The notes below the pieces were generated by a model. The model saw nothing but the letters and a program-made list of their open reading frames with translations, was not told the origin of the DNA and ran no database searches. From contig NC_016522.1 in NCBI RefSeq assembly GCF_000236905.1, positions 1,032,212-1,096,211 of the forward strand: a stretch of 64,000 nt of DNA, written 5' to 3'. The stretch is from Tetrapisispora phaffii CBS 4417. Its lineage: Eukaryota > Ascomycota > Saccharomycetes > Saccharomycetales > Saccharomycetaceae. Shown here one piece after another: positions 9,491 through 20,398 of this stretch (position 1 is its first letter; each line of letters begins with the position of its first letter). The position numbers and the translations under genes are program-made.

Positions 9491-11178
9491 AAAATCAGAA
9501 CTCAGATCAATCAGAAGCTACATGAAGAATAATTCATATATACCTATATATCTACATTATATCCATATCAAATAAAGGTATTTTTCAGGTTCTAATTATG
9601 AATGTACATGTTTTCAAAATCCACAATGACCAAGAGTCAGAATTATTAGACGCTTGAAGTCTAGAAATTACTATCACTTCAGGTCCAACCAGGTTGACCT
9701 CGATTTGCTTGTTATCAGTATTAGTTCACGTTGTCGTAGTAACTCATGTTAAAACATCTTCTCTTAAGTTAAAAAAAAAAAAAAAAAATTTAAGAAAAGG
9801 TTTGTTTTTAAATATAAAATCACTCATCAAGATGCAACATCGATACACGTGCATGGACTCTTATTAATCTAAATAGCGTGTCTTGATCTGTCTATCTCGT
9901 TACTTGGCATTCAAAATTCCTCTTCCTGAACCAACCATGTCAACACTGCCTTTCCACATGAATATTGTTGAAACATGCGATGTTTTTGCTCATCGCTTCC
10001 TCGAGATTGGAGCAAACCTCTCTCATCTCAAAATTGAAAAATATTGAAAAATATTAAAATTTTCAAAAGATGCCGAGAGATCTGACGTCAGATCTGTTCA
10101 ACTTAATGGTAGAAAGAGTAAGAAACTGTTGATTCAAGAGGTAAAGGTTTCTCTTCCACAATGAACGAAAAATCAACAACGTTTTACTATTGGTAAAATC
10201 TAGCACTGTGGTATCTCTTATGGTAGATAAGCAATAAGGTTGTTTCCGTTGGAAGAGTTCTTTTACAATAATGTCACATGAAACTATCACTATAGCAGTT
10301 ATAAAAAGTATATCATCAACATCTTGGAGGGATAGATGCTTCGTTGTAGCTGTGTGCAAAAAAGTATGTTTCTTGATAGCTTTGGGATCTCAACATTTCT
10401 TTTTTATTGTTTTTTTTAGTATTGAGCTTCCTTTCATCAGCTTTGCCAAGGACATGCAAAGTGTGCGTATACAAGTTATGCGTTCAATTAGTCTTAGGAG
10501 TGTATGTATGTACATGTAGTCCAAGGCACTCTTGACGGCTGTGATCAATTATGTATAATGATTGGATGTTAAATTCTTATAGTAGATTTGCTTGTGTATA
10601 TGTATTTGCTTCTGGTCTTGAAACAATTAGTTTACAATTAAAAACGTGGGTTGGATATTGATTGGAATTGGAACTTTAATATTAGTAAATTGCCATGTTC
10701 TCTTTAAGAGGTGTTGGTTTGCTAGTTGACTATTTGCTAGGCAAAATACTTAGTTTTTTGGCTTATTAGCATATCTATTGTTGCCGACACTTCGAATTGA
10801 TACCCATTTATGAAAACTTGTATTAGCAAGAAAGTAGAGTAATTACATCCGTCTTCCCACGAGTCCATTAAAACTCTTTTTATTACAACTTCAGAAAAAT
10901 GGTGTTCATTTCACTTGACTAAAACACATCGTGAATTCGCTAGTCATTCTTCAACTACTCCAAAAGATCTCAGAGTCCTAATTATCTATCAAGTTAGTAA
11001 ATTTCAAATATTATATAAACCCATCATTTTCACTAGCATCAGTAACGTTTCCTTTCTAATGACTTAAGTAAATTTATTTTTTAACTCTTATCTTGAACTA
11101 ATAATATATCAGTAATCAAACATAGATCAAAACTCACCATCCCTTCAGATTCCTAAAAACAATTTCAATACTTCTATA
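9491..11178. other. Long intergenic region upstream of PHO84
   Basis: 1.7 kb without a convincing gene. It holds an 18-base A-tract starting near 9771, Pho4-type sites (listed separately) and two short overlapping ORFs on opposite strands (10,063-10,519) that look like chance. The last 200 bp before PHO84 are AT-rich, with a TATA-like stretch near 11,012. Confidence 0.5.
9846..9851. promoter_or_regulatory. CACGTG E-box in the PHO84 upstream region
   Basis: CACGTG at 9846-9851, and AACGTGGG at 10643-10650, which reads CCCACGTT on the other strand. Both fit the Pho4 consensus CACGTG/T, and PHO84 is the classic Pho4 target. They lie 1.3 kb and 0.5 kb upstream; the nearer one is the better candidate. 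No binding evidence is available from sequence alone. Confidence 0.35.
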
Positions 11179-12975
11179 ATGAATTATAGTGAAAGTGAAA
11201 AACATGACTTACAAAACAACCCCAAGGTTCCAAAGGAAGCCTTAACAGAAGGTGGTAATGCTGCTTTTCACAATTTCATTAACGATTTTGCTCATGTTGA
11301 CGATCCCTTAGAAAGAAGAAGGCTTGCATTAGAAAAAATCGATAATGCTTCTTTTGGTTGGTATCACGTTAAGGCCATTTTAGTTGCTGGTGTAGGTTTT
11401 TTGACAGATGCATATGATATTTTTGCAATTAATTTAGGTGTCTCAATGTTATCATATGTATATTGGAAGGGTAGCATACCCTCTTCATCGCAGACATTGT
11501 TGAAAGTATCCACCTCAGTCGGTACTGTCATCGGTCAAGTTTCATTTGGTGCTGCGGCTGATATCATTGGTCGTAAAAAGGTTTATGGTTCAGAATTAAT
11601 TATTGTAATTTGTGCCACTATTTTACAATGTACATCAGCACATTCACCAGCAATAAATTTTGTTGCTATTTTAACGACCTATAGAATTATTATGGGGATT
11701 GGTATCGGTGGTGATTATCCATTATCCTCAATTATTTCTGCTGAGTTTGCAACAACAAAATGGAGAGGTGCCATCATGGGTGCTGTCTTCGCAAACCAAG
11801 CTTGGGGTCAAATCGCTGGTGGCATCATCGCATTGATCTGCATAGCTGCTTATAAAGATGACCTAATACATGCTAATTCCGGTGCTGAATGTGATTTAGT
11901 CTGTCAAAAAGCTTGTGATCAAATGTGGAGAATTTTAATAGGTTTCGGCGCTCTGCCGGGTATGATAGCTTTATATTTCAGATTGACTATTCCTGAATCT
12001 CCTAGATACCAATTAGATGTAAATCTAAGGGATAGTGTAGTTGAATATCATAATTTGGATGCCCCTGTTCATAGTGGAAGTGACATCTCTGAAAACGAAA
12101 AAACAGCTGCAAAAATTGAAGAAAGATCTCATGATGGAATCGATATCGAGAACAGCACTGATGAAGAGCTATACGCCCCACCAAAGGCTTCATTTAAAGA
12201 CTTCTGTGATCACTTTAAGCAGTGGAAACATTTTAAGATTTTATTAGGTACTGCTGGATGTTGGTTTATGTTAGATGTCGCTTTCTATGGTTTATCACTA
12301 AACAATGCAGTCATCGTGGAAGCTATTGGTTATGCATCATCAAAAAACGTCTATTATAAACTGTACAATTCTGCTGTTGGTAACTTAATTTTAATCTGTG
12401 CTGGGTCACTGCCCGGTTATTGGGCGTCTGTCTTTACTATCGATATTATAGGTAGAAAACCAATTCAAACTTTTGGTTTCTTCATTTTAACAGTACTTTT
12501 CTGTGTCATTGGTTTTGCTTATCATAGATTAACTCCTAATTCTTTGTTAGGTCTGTACATTGTTTGTCAATTTTTTCAAAACTTTGGTCCAAATACCACT
12601 ACATTCATCATTCCAGGTGAAATTTTTCCTACAAGATACAGATCCACAGCACATGGTATTTCAGCTGCCTCTGGTAAGGTCGGTGCCATTATTGCTCAAA
12701 CTGTTTTAGGTACTTTGATTAATCATAACTGTGCGAGAGATGGCAAACCAACAAACTGTTGGTTACCTCACGTTATGGAAATTTTTGCATTATTCATGTT
12801 ATGTGGTTTAGGATTAAGTTTCTTAATTCCAGAAACTAAGAGAATGACTCTTGAAGAGATCTCGGAGAAATACCACGGTGAAGTTGACCTTACAAAATTA
12901 GCAGAAAGGAATCTTAACTATAACAAGAACTCCGTTATTATGTCAAAAGATAACGGTTCTCAAATTGATGTCTAA
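11179..12975 (+). CDS. PHO84: High-affinity inorganic phosphate:H+ symporter Pho84
   Basis: A 598-residue member of the phosphate:H+ symporter family of the MFS with 12 predicted spans and a long hydrophilic central loop (about 280-335). GFLTDAYDIFAINLG in span 1, the GIGIGGDYPLS segment, and PESPRY before the central loop are typical of Pho84. It takes up phosphate at the plasma membrane and in S. cerevisiae also signals to PKA. Length matches the S. cerevisiae protein (587). The next gene is alpha-tubulin on the same strand, as for PHO84-TUB3 in S. cerevisiae. Confidence 0.95.
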   Translation: MNYSESEKHDLQNNPKVPKEALTEGGNAAFHNFINDFAHVDDPLERRRLALEKIDNASFGWYHVKAILVAGVGFLTDAYDIFAINLGVSMLSYVYWKGSIPSSSQTLLKVSTSVGTVIGQVSFGAAADIIGRKKVYGSELIIVICATILQCTSAHSPAINFVAILTTYRIIMGIGIGGDYPLSSIISAEFATTKWRGAIMGAVFANQAWGQIAGGIIALICIAAYKDDLIHANSGAECDLVCQKACDQMWRILIGFGALPGMIALYFRLTIPESPRYQLDVNLRDSVVEYHNLDAPVHSGSDISENEKTAAKIEERSHDGIDIENSTDEELYAPPKASFKDFCDHFKQWKHFKILLGTAGCWFMLDVAFYGLSLNNAVIVEAIGYASSKNVYYKLYNSAVGNLILICAGSLPGYWASVFTIDIIGRKPIQTFGFFILTVLFCVIGFAYHRLTPNSLLGLYIVCQFFQNFGPNTTTFIIPGEIFPTRYRSTAHGISAASGKVGAIIAQTVLGTLINHNCARDGKPTNCWLPHVMEIFALFMLCGLGLSFLIPETKRMTLEEISEKYHGEVDLTKLAERNLNYNKNSVIMSKDNGSQIDV

Positions 12976-13874
12976 AAATGCGATTTCATAATCAGTTGCC
13001 GAATATTACAGTTCACAAAGTCAGTTAACTATTTCTTCACTGTTATCTTCCTTCTACATTCAAGGAAACAAACAGTTCTAATTTTTAATCACAGATTTCT
13101 TATTACAATAAACTATCTTTAATGAAATGAAAAGTTCGTAACATCAACTGAAAATAATTCATGTACGTAATCTCATATAATATGATGTAAATAAGTTTAA
13201 TTTAATTTCACTTAACTATTTCAATTATCCAGTATATATCTCTATGACTTCTTCATTTTTGAAAAGTAAATTCATTTCTTGAGTTTATCTCCAATTCATT
13301 AGAAAATTTATGATCGACAAAAGTTTCGAAAATAGGGAACCATAAATTGAATACAAAGATCTTGACATTAATGGTTCTTAAACAGATTCAATTCCTTCTC
13401 CACTAAACTCATCTCATCTTATGAGTGTGAATACTCTAAAGAGTTGGCCATCTTTTCAAATATAAAGTGGTCTTTTAATATTAATGTTACCCGGCGAGCC
13501 GTCTTTAGTGTGCGACAACTTCATAGATCACACGAGATTTTAATAATAACAATAACAATAATAATAATAATAAGAATCATAACAATATAAGTTACACATG
13601 TTAGAGATCTACAACTCATCTCTAAATAGTTGTTTGATGTATTTTGAAATAGTTTCTTCTATAACATTACATTCTCTATTTGTTATTGTTCTTTATAAGT
13701 GTGTGTATCCAAGAGAAGCAGTGTTAGAAGCAATCAGTAATATTATTTATTTCAGGTTCATTTAATTTCAGATCATTTAATAATAACGTTTAGTGTATTT
13801 GATTACTAATTCCATTGTTGGTGAAATATCAACTTAGAAAAGATAAAAGAAAATAATAATATATCTTAGAAGTA
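12976..13874. other. PHO84-TUB3 intergenic region
   Basis: 0.9 kb, AT-rich. It contains a TTACCCGG site (13497-13504) that matches the Reb1 consensus, about 370 bp before the tubulin start, and an AAT/ATA-rich low-complexity run near 13,545-13,575. No gene is seen. Confidence 0.45.
13497..13504 (+). promoter_or_regulatory. Reb1-type site (TTACCCGG) upstream of TUB3
   Basis: A full match to the Reb1 core, a general regulatory factor that clears nucleosomes from yeast promoters. The position, 370 bp upstream of the start codon, is plausible. Confidence 0.45.
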
Positions 13875-15218
13875 ATGAGAGAAGTTGTCAGTATCAATGT
13901 GGGTCAAGCAGGTTGTCAAATAGGTAATGCTTGTTGGGAATTATATTCTTTGGAACATGGTATCATGCCAGATGGTTATTTACAAGAGGGTTTGACTAAG
14001 CCAAAGGGAGGCGAAGAAGGGTTTTCTACTTTCTTTTACGAGACAGGTGCTGGTAAATTCGTTCCTCGTGCTGTGTACGTCGATTTGGAACCAAATGTTA
14101 TTGATGAAGTGCGTACTGGTGCTTACAAAGATTTTTTCCATCCTGAACAATTGATTAATGGTAAAGAAGATGCAGCTAATAACTATGCAAGAGGTCATTA
14201 CACTGTCGGTAGGGAATTATTGGATGAAATTTTAGATAGGGTTAGAAAGATCTCTGATCAATGTGATGGTTTACAAGGTTTTCTTTTTACACATTCTTTA
14301 GGTGGTGGTACAGGTTCCGGTTTAGGTTCTTTGATTTTGGAACATTTATCAATGGATTATGGTAAAAAATCTAAATTAGAATTCGCTGTTTATCCTTCTC
14401 CACAAACTTCAACATCTGTTGTTGAACCATATAACACAGTGTTGACAACGCATACTACTTTGGAACACGCTGACTGTACCTTCATGGTTGATAATGATGC
14501 CATTTACGATATGTGTAAGAAACATTTAGATATCCCAAGACCAACTTTTTCAAACTTAAACAATCTAATAGCACAAGTTGTCTCATCTGTTACAGCTTCA
14601 TTGAGATTCGATGGTTCATTGAATGTTGATTTAAATGAATTCCAAACAAATTTAGTTCCATACCCAAGAATTCATTTCCCATTAGTATCATACGCCCCAA
14701 TTTCATCTAAGAGCAAAGCAACCCACGAATCAAATACAGTCGCTGAAATTACAAATGCTTGTTTCGAATCTAGTAATCAAATGGTTAAATGTGAACCAAA
14801 GAATGGCAAGTACATGGCTAATTGTCTGTTGTACAGAGGTGATGTCGTTACAAAAGATGTTCAAAGTGCAGTCGCCACCATTAAGAATAAGAAGACAGTA
14901 CAAATGGTTGATTGGTGTCCAACAGGTTTCAAAATTGGTATTTGTTATGAACCACCAACCTCTACCCCATCATCACAACTAGCATCTATTGACAGAGCAG
15001 TATGCATGTTGTCCAACACTACTGCTATTGCTGAAGCATGGAAAAGAATTGATCATAAATTCGATCTTATGTACTCTAAACGTGCTTTTGTACATTGGTA
15101 CGTTGGTGAAGGTATGGAGGAAGGTGAATTTACTGAAGCTAGAGAAGACCTGGCTGCTTTGGAGAGAGATTACATCGAAGTAGGTGCTGACTCCTTTGAA
15201 GAAGATGAAGAATTCTAA
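13875..15218 (+). CDS. TUB3: Alpha-tubulin
   Basis: A 447-residue alpha-tubulin with the N-terminal MREV autoregulatory tetrapeptide, the GTP-binding loop GGGTGSG around residue 140 and an acidic tail ending in EEF. It pairs with beta-tubulin to form microtubules. Gene order next to PHO84 corresponds to TUB3 of S. cerevisiae rather than its whole-genome-duplication partner TUB1; sequence alone cannot separate the two. Both S. cerevisiae genes carry an intron about 25 nt after the ATG. Here the coding sequence runs through that point without interruption, so the intron has been lost. Confidence 0.93.
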   Translation: MREVVSINVGQAGCQIGNACWELYSLEHGIMPDGYLQEGLTKPKGGEEGFSTFFYETGAGKFVPRAVYVDLEPNVIDEVRTGAYKDFFHPEQLINGKEDAANNYARGHYTVGRELLDEILDRVRKISDQCDGLQGFLFTHSLGGGTGSGLGSLILEHLSMDYGKKSKLEFAVYPSPQTSTSVVEPYNTVLTTHTTLEHADCTFMVDNDAIYDMCKKHLDIPRPTFSNLNNLIAQVVSSVTASLRFDGSLNVDLNEFQTNLVPYPRIHFPLVSYAPISSKSKATHESNTVAEITNACFESSNQMVKCEPKNGKYMANCLLYRGDVVTKDVQSAVATIKNKKTVQMVDWCPTGFKIGICYEPPTSTPSSQLASIDRAVCMLSNTTAIAEAWKRIDHKFDLMYSKRAFVHWYVGEGMEEGEFTEAREDLAALERDYIEVGADSFEEDEEF

Positions 15219-16791
15219 GAAATATCTATATTATTGCGTATCTATGTATGTATTCTTTCTTGCAGTTTTACATTTACTTTTTCAAAGGTTTGGAAATAAA
15301 ATAAAGGGCATGTACATTAAATAAATAAATAACAATCGTAAAAAAATAAAATAAAATAAAAAAGACCAAATAATATAAAATTTACTTTTAGTTGAAATAT
15401 TTTGCAGATTGAGTAAAGAATCGATTGGATCACCCGTTGCACGTAACAAAAAGTAAATTCAACAAGTGAATATAAAGAGAATAAACAAGAGATCCAATAA
15501 GTGCACAAATAAACGGGTTCATATACTTTCATTACTCACTAAAGTGAAGTTGTTCCCTTAACCAAGATCAATGACCATCATCATGTATATAACTTTAAGA
15601 ATGTATTTGATATCACGTGATGGAACAGTTAACGCCCATAAGAACCATACATACATAACGAAACTAATATCAGTAATATACCATACACTGGGCTTGAGAC
15701 CCACAATACCTGCATGCCCTACAATTAAGTTCCAATAATAGTAATAACTGTATTTGATGGTCTTTGGCTTCATTTACAAAATATGCATAATTTCAATATA
15801 ACGGTCTAATTGTCACTCTTAATTAGGAAACGATGGAATTCTATCGCTTTAAAGTTGGAAATGTTTTCGAAATGCCCGCATGAAAATAAATTAAATAGGA
15901 AACGAAGAAGATACCAAGAGCCTGTGAGACAGAGAAATCAATTTCGAAGTGAAAAATAACCTATTCGTTTGGATTCTTCCTCCAGTGGGTTCGATACTAA
16001 CTGTGTTTTCGTTAAGCAAAACGTATAGGGAATAACACACAACACATAATATACACAAAAGCCAAGAGAACAACAGACGTCGTTGCTTGTAATTGCGATG
16101 GAGTAAGCTTTGAAGTGACAACTCTTAAATCAACACATATGATATGTTTAAATTTGATTCATTTTTGAAATAAACCTTACGGACAGCCTTGTTTAATCCG
16201 AAAAAACTGCTTGTTGAAGACGATATATAATTATAGAGATATTCTTACTTCTGCTTTCATAAAAATTAGAGTTCAATTGAAAGTTCAATTGAAATTTCGA
16301 TGCCCAATCTTTCAATTTATCGCATTTTAAAAACTTTTTTTTCTTGTATCAAGGATTCTCACCGTATTTTAGTAGTAAACATTGTGTATTGTTAGAAATG
16401 AATATTGATGGTTTCTTACTATTTTGAAAATTTTCAAAGGTATTTTGTCTTTCAATATTCAAATTATAAAGAATAGTATAGTTGAAACTTTTCTTCCCAC
16501 TAAGATTATCTTGCAATATTATTCAAACACACATACAAGGTAATTAATTACATTTGAGAATCTTGTTCATTTTTCTTTCTTAATTTTCTTTTTTTAATTT
16601 CTTCATATATATATATATATGTATACTTTTTCTTTATTTATTGATCAATTCTATTCTATCCTGTAACACTTTTAAATTGTTAAATTTCAGAGCTACACTT
16701 TACTTTTCCCATATTTAAAAAGTAATCAAGAATCGAATTGAAGTTTAACTTGCTTTAACGAAATACTACAAACACATAACAGATTATAATA
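15219..16791. other. TUB3-ERG13 intergenic region (position of PGA3 in S. cerevisiae)
   Basis: 1.6 kb. S. cerevisiae has PGA3 here; I find no trace of it on the + strand. A 71-codon ORF lies on the - strand (15,558-15,773, listed separately). A second - strand frame at 15,891-16,121 begins only with TTG and is not credited. The last 250 bp contain a TA microsatellite (about 16,606-16,622). Confidence 0.45.
15558..15773 (-). CDS. Possible small two-span membrane protein, unknown
   Basis: A 71-codon ORF with a true ATG. The translation has two hydrophobic, aromatic-rich stretches (about residues 10-28 and 32-48) and ends with a short basic-hydrophobic tail. I do not recognise a family. Codon choice is not unlike that of neighbouring genes, and the frame contains a CACGTG E-box, so it could equally be promoter sequence. 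It may be a relic or chance. Confidence 0.2.
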   Translation of the reverse strand: MKPKTIKYSYYYYWNLIVGHAGIVGLKPSVWYITDISFVMYVWFLWALTVPSRDIKYILKVIYMMMVIDLG

Positions 16792-18192
16792 ATGACTGAT
16801 ACTAAGAGACAAAAGACTGCTGATCAACCAACTAGACCACAAAATATCGGTATTAAAGGTATTGAAATTTACATTCCAAACCAATACGTTAGTCAAACTG
16901 AATTAGAAGAATATGACGGTGTTTCTGCTGGTAAGTACACCATCGGTTTAGGTCAAACTAATATGGCTTTCGTCAACGATAGAGAAGATATTTATTCTAT
17001 GTGTTTGACTGTTTGTTCCAACTTGATCAAGAATTATAACATCGATACCAACAAGATTGGTAGATTGGAAGTCGGTACCGAAACTCTTATTGACAAGTCC
17101 AAATCCGTCAAGTCTGTTTTAACACAATTATTCCCAGGCAATGGTGATTTAGAAGGTATCGATACAGTTAACGCTTGTTACGGTGGTACTAATGCATTAT
17201 TCAGTTCATTGAATTGGATTGACTCTCAATATTGGGATGGTAGGGATGCCATCGTAGTCTGTGGTGACATTGCTATTTACGACAAAGGTGCCGCTAGACC
17301 AACTGGTGGCGCTGGTACCGTTGCTTTATGGATCGGTTCAGACGCCCCATTAGCCTTCGACAGCGTCAGAAGTTCGTACATGGAACACGCATACGATTTC
17401 TATAAGCCTGACTTCACCAGCGAATACCCGGTCGTTGATGGTCACTTCTCTCTAAGATGTTACGTCAAGGCCTTAGATCAAGTTTACGAAACTTATTTGA
17501 AGAAAGCTATCACCAAAGGGTTAATCTCCGAGACTGAGAACAAACCATTGACCGAATATTTTGATTACAACGTGTTCCACGTCCCAACTTGTAAACTAGT
17601 CGCAAAGTCTTACGGTAGAATGATGTTCAACGACTGTAAGAGAAACCACGCATACTACCCAACCGACGGATCCGTTTCTCAAGAAGAAATCTCTGCCTGG
17701 GATACAATCGACTATGAAGAATCATTATTCGACAAAGCATTAGAAAAGAAATTTGTTACATTATCCAAAAGGTTGTACAATGAAAAAGTTGCCAAGTCAT
17801 TAACTGTGCCAACCAATGTTGGTAATCTATACACTGCTTCTGTGTTTTCATCTCTCGCCAGTTTGATCTATTACGTCGGTAGTGATGCCTTACAAAATAA
17901 GAGAATAGGTCTATTTTCATACGGCTCCGGGTTAGCCGCTTCCTTATATTCTTGCAAAGTCGTTGGCGACGTCTCCAAGATTGCCCAGGTTTTGAACTTA
18001 GACGCCAAATTGAATACGTTAAGATCGCAACTAACCCCAAAGCAATACGAAGATGCAATTGCATTAAGAGAAGCTGCCCACTTACAAAAGGATTTCAAAC
18101 CAAACGGATCCACTGATCTGTTGCAAGCCGGAACCTACTACTTAAGTGCCGTTGACGACAAGTTCAGAAGAACATATGAAGTCAAACAATAA
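16792..18192 (+). CDS. ERG13: 3-hydroxy-3-methylglutaryl-CoA synthase
   Basis: A 466-residue HMG-CoA synthase, which condenses acetyl-CoA with acetoacetyl-CoA in the mevalonate pathway that feeds sterol synthesis. The nucleophile Cys129 lies in [12 protein letters not shown], the general acid Glu97 in [12 protein letters not shown], and the histidine in NVFHVPTCK. Typical length for a cytosolic enzyme (491 in S. cerevisiae). Codon use is strongly biased towards abundant-protein codons. It follows TUB3 on the same strand, as in S. cerevisiae once PGA3 is discounted. Confidence 0.96.
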   Translation: MTDTKRQKTADQPTRPQNIGIKGIEIYIPNQYVSQTELEEYDGVSAGKYTIGLGQTNMAFVNDREDIYSMCLTVCSNLIKNYNIDTNKIGRLEVGTETLIDKSKSVKSVLTQLFPGNGDLEGIDTVNACYGGTNALFSSLNWIDSQYWDGRDAIVVCGDIAIYDKGAARPTGGAGTVALWIGSDAPLAFDSVRSSYMEHAYDFYKPDFTSEYPVVDGHFSLRCYVKALDQVYETYLKKAITKGLISETENKPLTEYFDYNVFHVPTCKLVAKSYGRMMFNDCKRNHAYYPTDGSVSQEEISAWDTIDYEESLFDKALEKKFVTLSKRLYNEKVAKSLTVPTNVGNLYTASVFSSLASLIYYVGSDALQNKRIGLFSYGSGLAASLYSCKVVGDVSKIAQVLNLDAKLNTLRSQLTPKQYEDAIALREAAHLQKDFKPNGSTDLLQAGTYYLSAVDDKFRRTYEVKQ

Positions 18193-19051
18193 AAAAGCGC
18201 TGAGTGAGCGACCTCCTCGCCGCCATACACATATCCCCATTGCACAAAGAAGAGTATTTGCATTAATTTAAATCAACACATAACAAGTAGTGTAACCTAT
18301 ATACACAAATATTTAGTAGCTTTAAGAAAAATTGCAATGTAACACTGAGAGTTATGACGTTCTTATGTGTCTTATATACATGTACATACACACACACATA
18401 TATATATATGTATAACAGGCAAACCTCCATTGCATTATTAAAGTATACATAATTAGGCTTCTTAATGAATATGCTAGTGGAGCATTGTCTGACAATAGAC
18501 ATACTGAAAGTCTACCATCGTGCTGCAACCACAATAACTCCATTGGCGCCATGGCGGCTCTATGTGGCTTTTACAGTTTTCGTAGACAATGATGCCGTCT
18601 GGTTGCTTGAAATGGCTGTGTGCAACGGCAGTGCGCACAGGTAGCAACCGACTCGTCGTGTGTCGGTTGCAAAACAGAAGTTCCAGCGCCAAGTTCCACC
18701 TCTGTTTTCATGCAGCGTCGACAATGATCCTGGAGACAGAACACAAGAAGACAAGAACCGGCACGAAAGAGCGAGTGTGTGCGTTGTTGTCGTGGGTTGT
18801 CTCCCAATTAGGCAGTGCAGTGTCACCATCACCTCGCCAAAGACAGACAGACACACACACACGCGCAGAAAACCACAAGCACACTTTTTTTCCGACATCA
18901 ACCGACCAATCAGCGATCAGGTGATGGGCATTGCGGGTGGTTTCCACTCACCGACCCAGTTTCTCGCTCCCCATGCATGCACGTCGCGTTGGTTACCGCT
19001 CGTTATTTAAGCGCGTTGGTGCTTCGTTCTTGTTTGCGTCCGCGTGTGTCT

Positions 19052-19075
19052 GGGGACCCGGCCGGCCGGGTCCCC
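19052..19075. repeat. Perfect 24-bp GC palindrome
   Basis: The 12-base half GGGGACCCGGCC is followed directly by its exact reverse complement, with GGCCGGCC at the centre. The palindrome has no spacer and lies in the core of the GC-rich island. Confidence 0.85.
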
Positions 19076-19729
19076 GGCCCTCGGACTGCGGTGGTGGATG
19101 TCCGCGCGGGGACGCAGACGCAGACGCTCGGCCCACAAAAGGGCAAGAGCTTCCCTTTGCGGCCAAGGGATTTTCCGGTCCGTGGGTCTCGCAGGCCCTC
19201 TGTTTGTCGGTCCCGTCTTTTCTGGGTCCGGGTACTTGCGTGAATTTGCGCGTGCGCGAACACAGCGGTGCAGCCATATGCCGTTGTGGTCTGGTTCCAC
19301 GTCCACTGAGCCCCCCGCACCGAACGCCGCTGGAAGAGTCGTCGTCGCCCATCAGTTGATATCATTGGTCAATCCTCCCTGCCTTTGCCGCCCGGCTGCC
19401 CACAGCGATCGTCGGACCGCAGCGGTGTGTCGTCCTGAGTCGGCGCTCTCCACGCTGCTCGTTACGCCAGACCCTCTACGCTCCCTCTCTTGTGCGCCCT
19501 ATTCGCACATTCGAAACAGCATGTACCCAGATATTACATGATGTTGTCCATACAGACAGACATTTCAAACACCCAAGGACTGTTTTTGTGTCCTCTTTGT
19601 TTTAAGAATGAATGCTAGGAAAATTATAGTTAAACCATTCGATTGCTAAAAAATAAAAAAATAAATTTAACAAATCTTCTTTTTAACCCATTCATAACTA
19701 AACATATATACAATTATATATATATATAT

Positions 19730-19908
19730 NNNNNNNNNNNNNNNNNNNNNNNNNNNNNNNNNNNNNNNNNNNNNNNNNNNNNNNNNNNNNNNNNNNNNNN
19801 NNNNNNNNNNNNNNNNNNNNNNNNNNNNNNNNNNNNNNNNNNNNNNNNNNNNNNNNNNNNNNNNNNNNNNNNNNNNNNNNNNNNNNNNNNNNNNNNNNNN
19901 NNNNNNNN
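19730..19908. other. Assembly gap (N run) within an AT microsatellite
   Basis: 179 undetermined bases flanked on both sides by (TA)n, so the gap probably results from a dinucleotide repeat whose length is unknown. ORFs drawn through it are meaningless. Confidence 0.95.
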
Positions 19909-20398
19909 ATATATATGCCTGTGTAGTTCCACATCTCTCGCTAGACAACCGCTCATCGCTCTCTGTTTCGTGCTTCATTTATCAACCCACAGATACCCAC
20001 AATAATATAAAAAACATACAAAAGCATAAAAGCATTTATACACACACTGTCTGATAAGATCTGGTTACTCTTTTGACGTCTTTTCTTTGTTATATTACTG
20101 AAACCGATTGCATCTTCCTTTCCATTCGCATATTGCAAACTCATTCATTTTATTTATACAGACCCACATATTTAAGGCAAATTCTTTTTCTAAAGAAACA
20201 TAAAACCCATCTTATATTGTGCGAAGAAATTATAAGTGTTAATTATACAACCTGATATAGAGATAAACATAATTAATTATCCTTTAAAGTGCATTTTCTT
20301 CATCAATATACCTTTTTTTTTTATATATATGCTAAATTAAAGGAGAAAACAGAGCAAGAGAACAGCTGTTAAAAAAACACAATTATAACAATAATATA

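Larger units (their letters stand above)
18193..20398. other. Long intergenic region with GC-rich island and assembly gap
   Basis: 2.2 kb between ERG13 and the RPM2-like gene. From about 18,480 to 19,500 base composition rises well above that of the genes; lines around 19,021-19,140 are about 70% G+C. The many overlapping ORFs on both strands there (60-165 codons, most frames open at once) are what GC-rich sequence with few stops gives, and none resembles a protein family. A run of N follows at 19,730-19,908. Confidence 0.6.

Noticed and set aside
15891..16121. 76-codon - strand frame resembling a type II membrane anchor
   Set aside because: It begins with TTG, has a stop two codons upstream and has no ATG giving the hydrophobic segment.
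16180..16215. CDEIII-like centromere sequence near ATCCGAAAAAAC
   Set aside because: No CDEI at the right distance and no very AT-rich 80-bp CDEII between; only a partial match.
18589..19541. Many overlapping ORFs of 78-165 codons on both strands in the GC-rich island
   Set aside because: Nearly all six frames are open at once, as expected for GC-rich DNA with few stops. The products are Arg/Pro/Ser-rich without domains.
19643..20005. ORFs running through the N gap
   Set aside because: Most of the residues are undetermined; the flanks are AT microsatellite.
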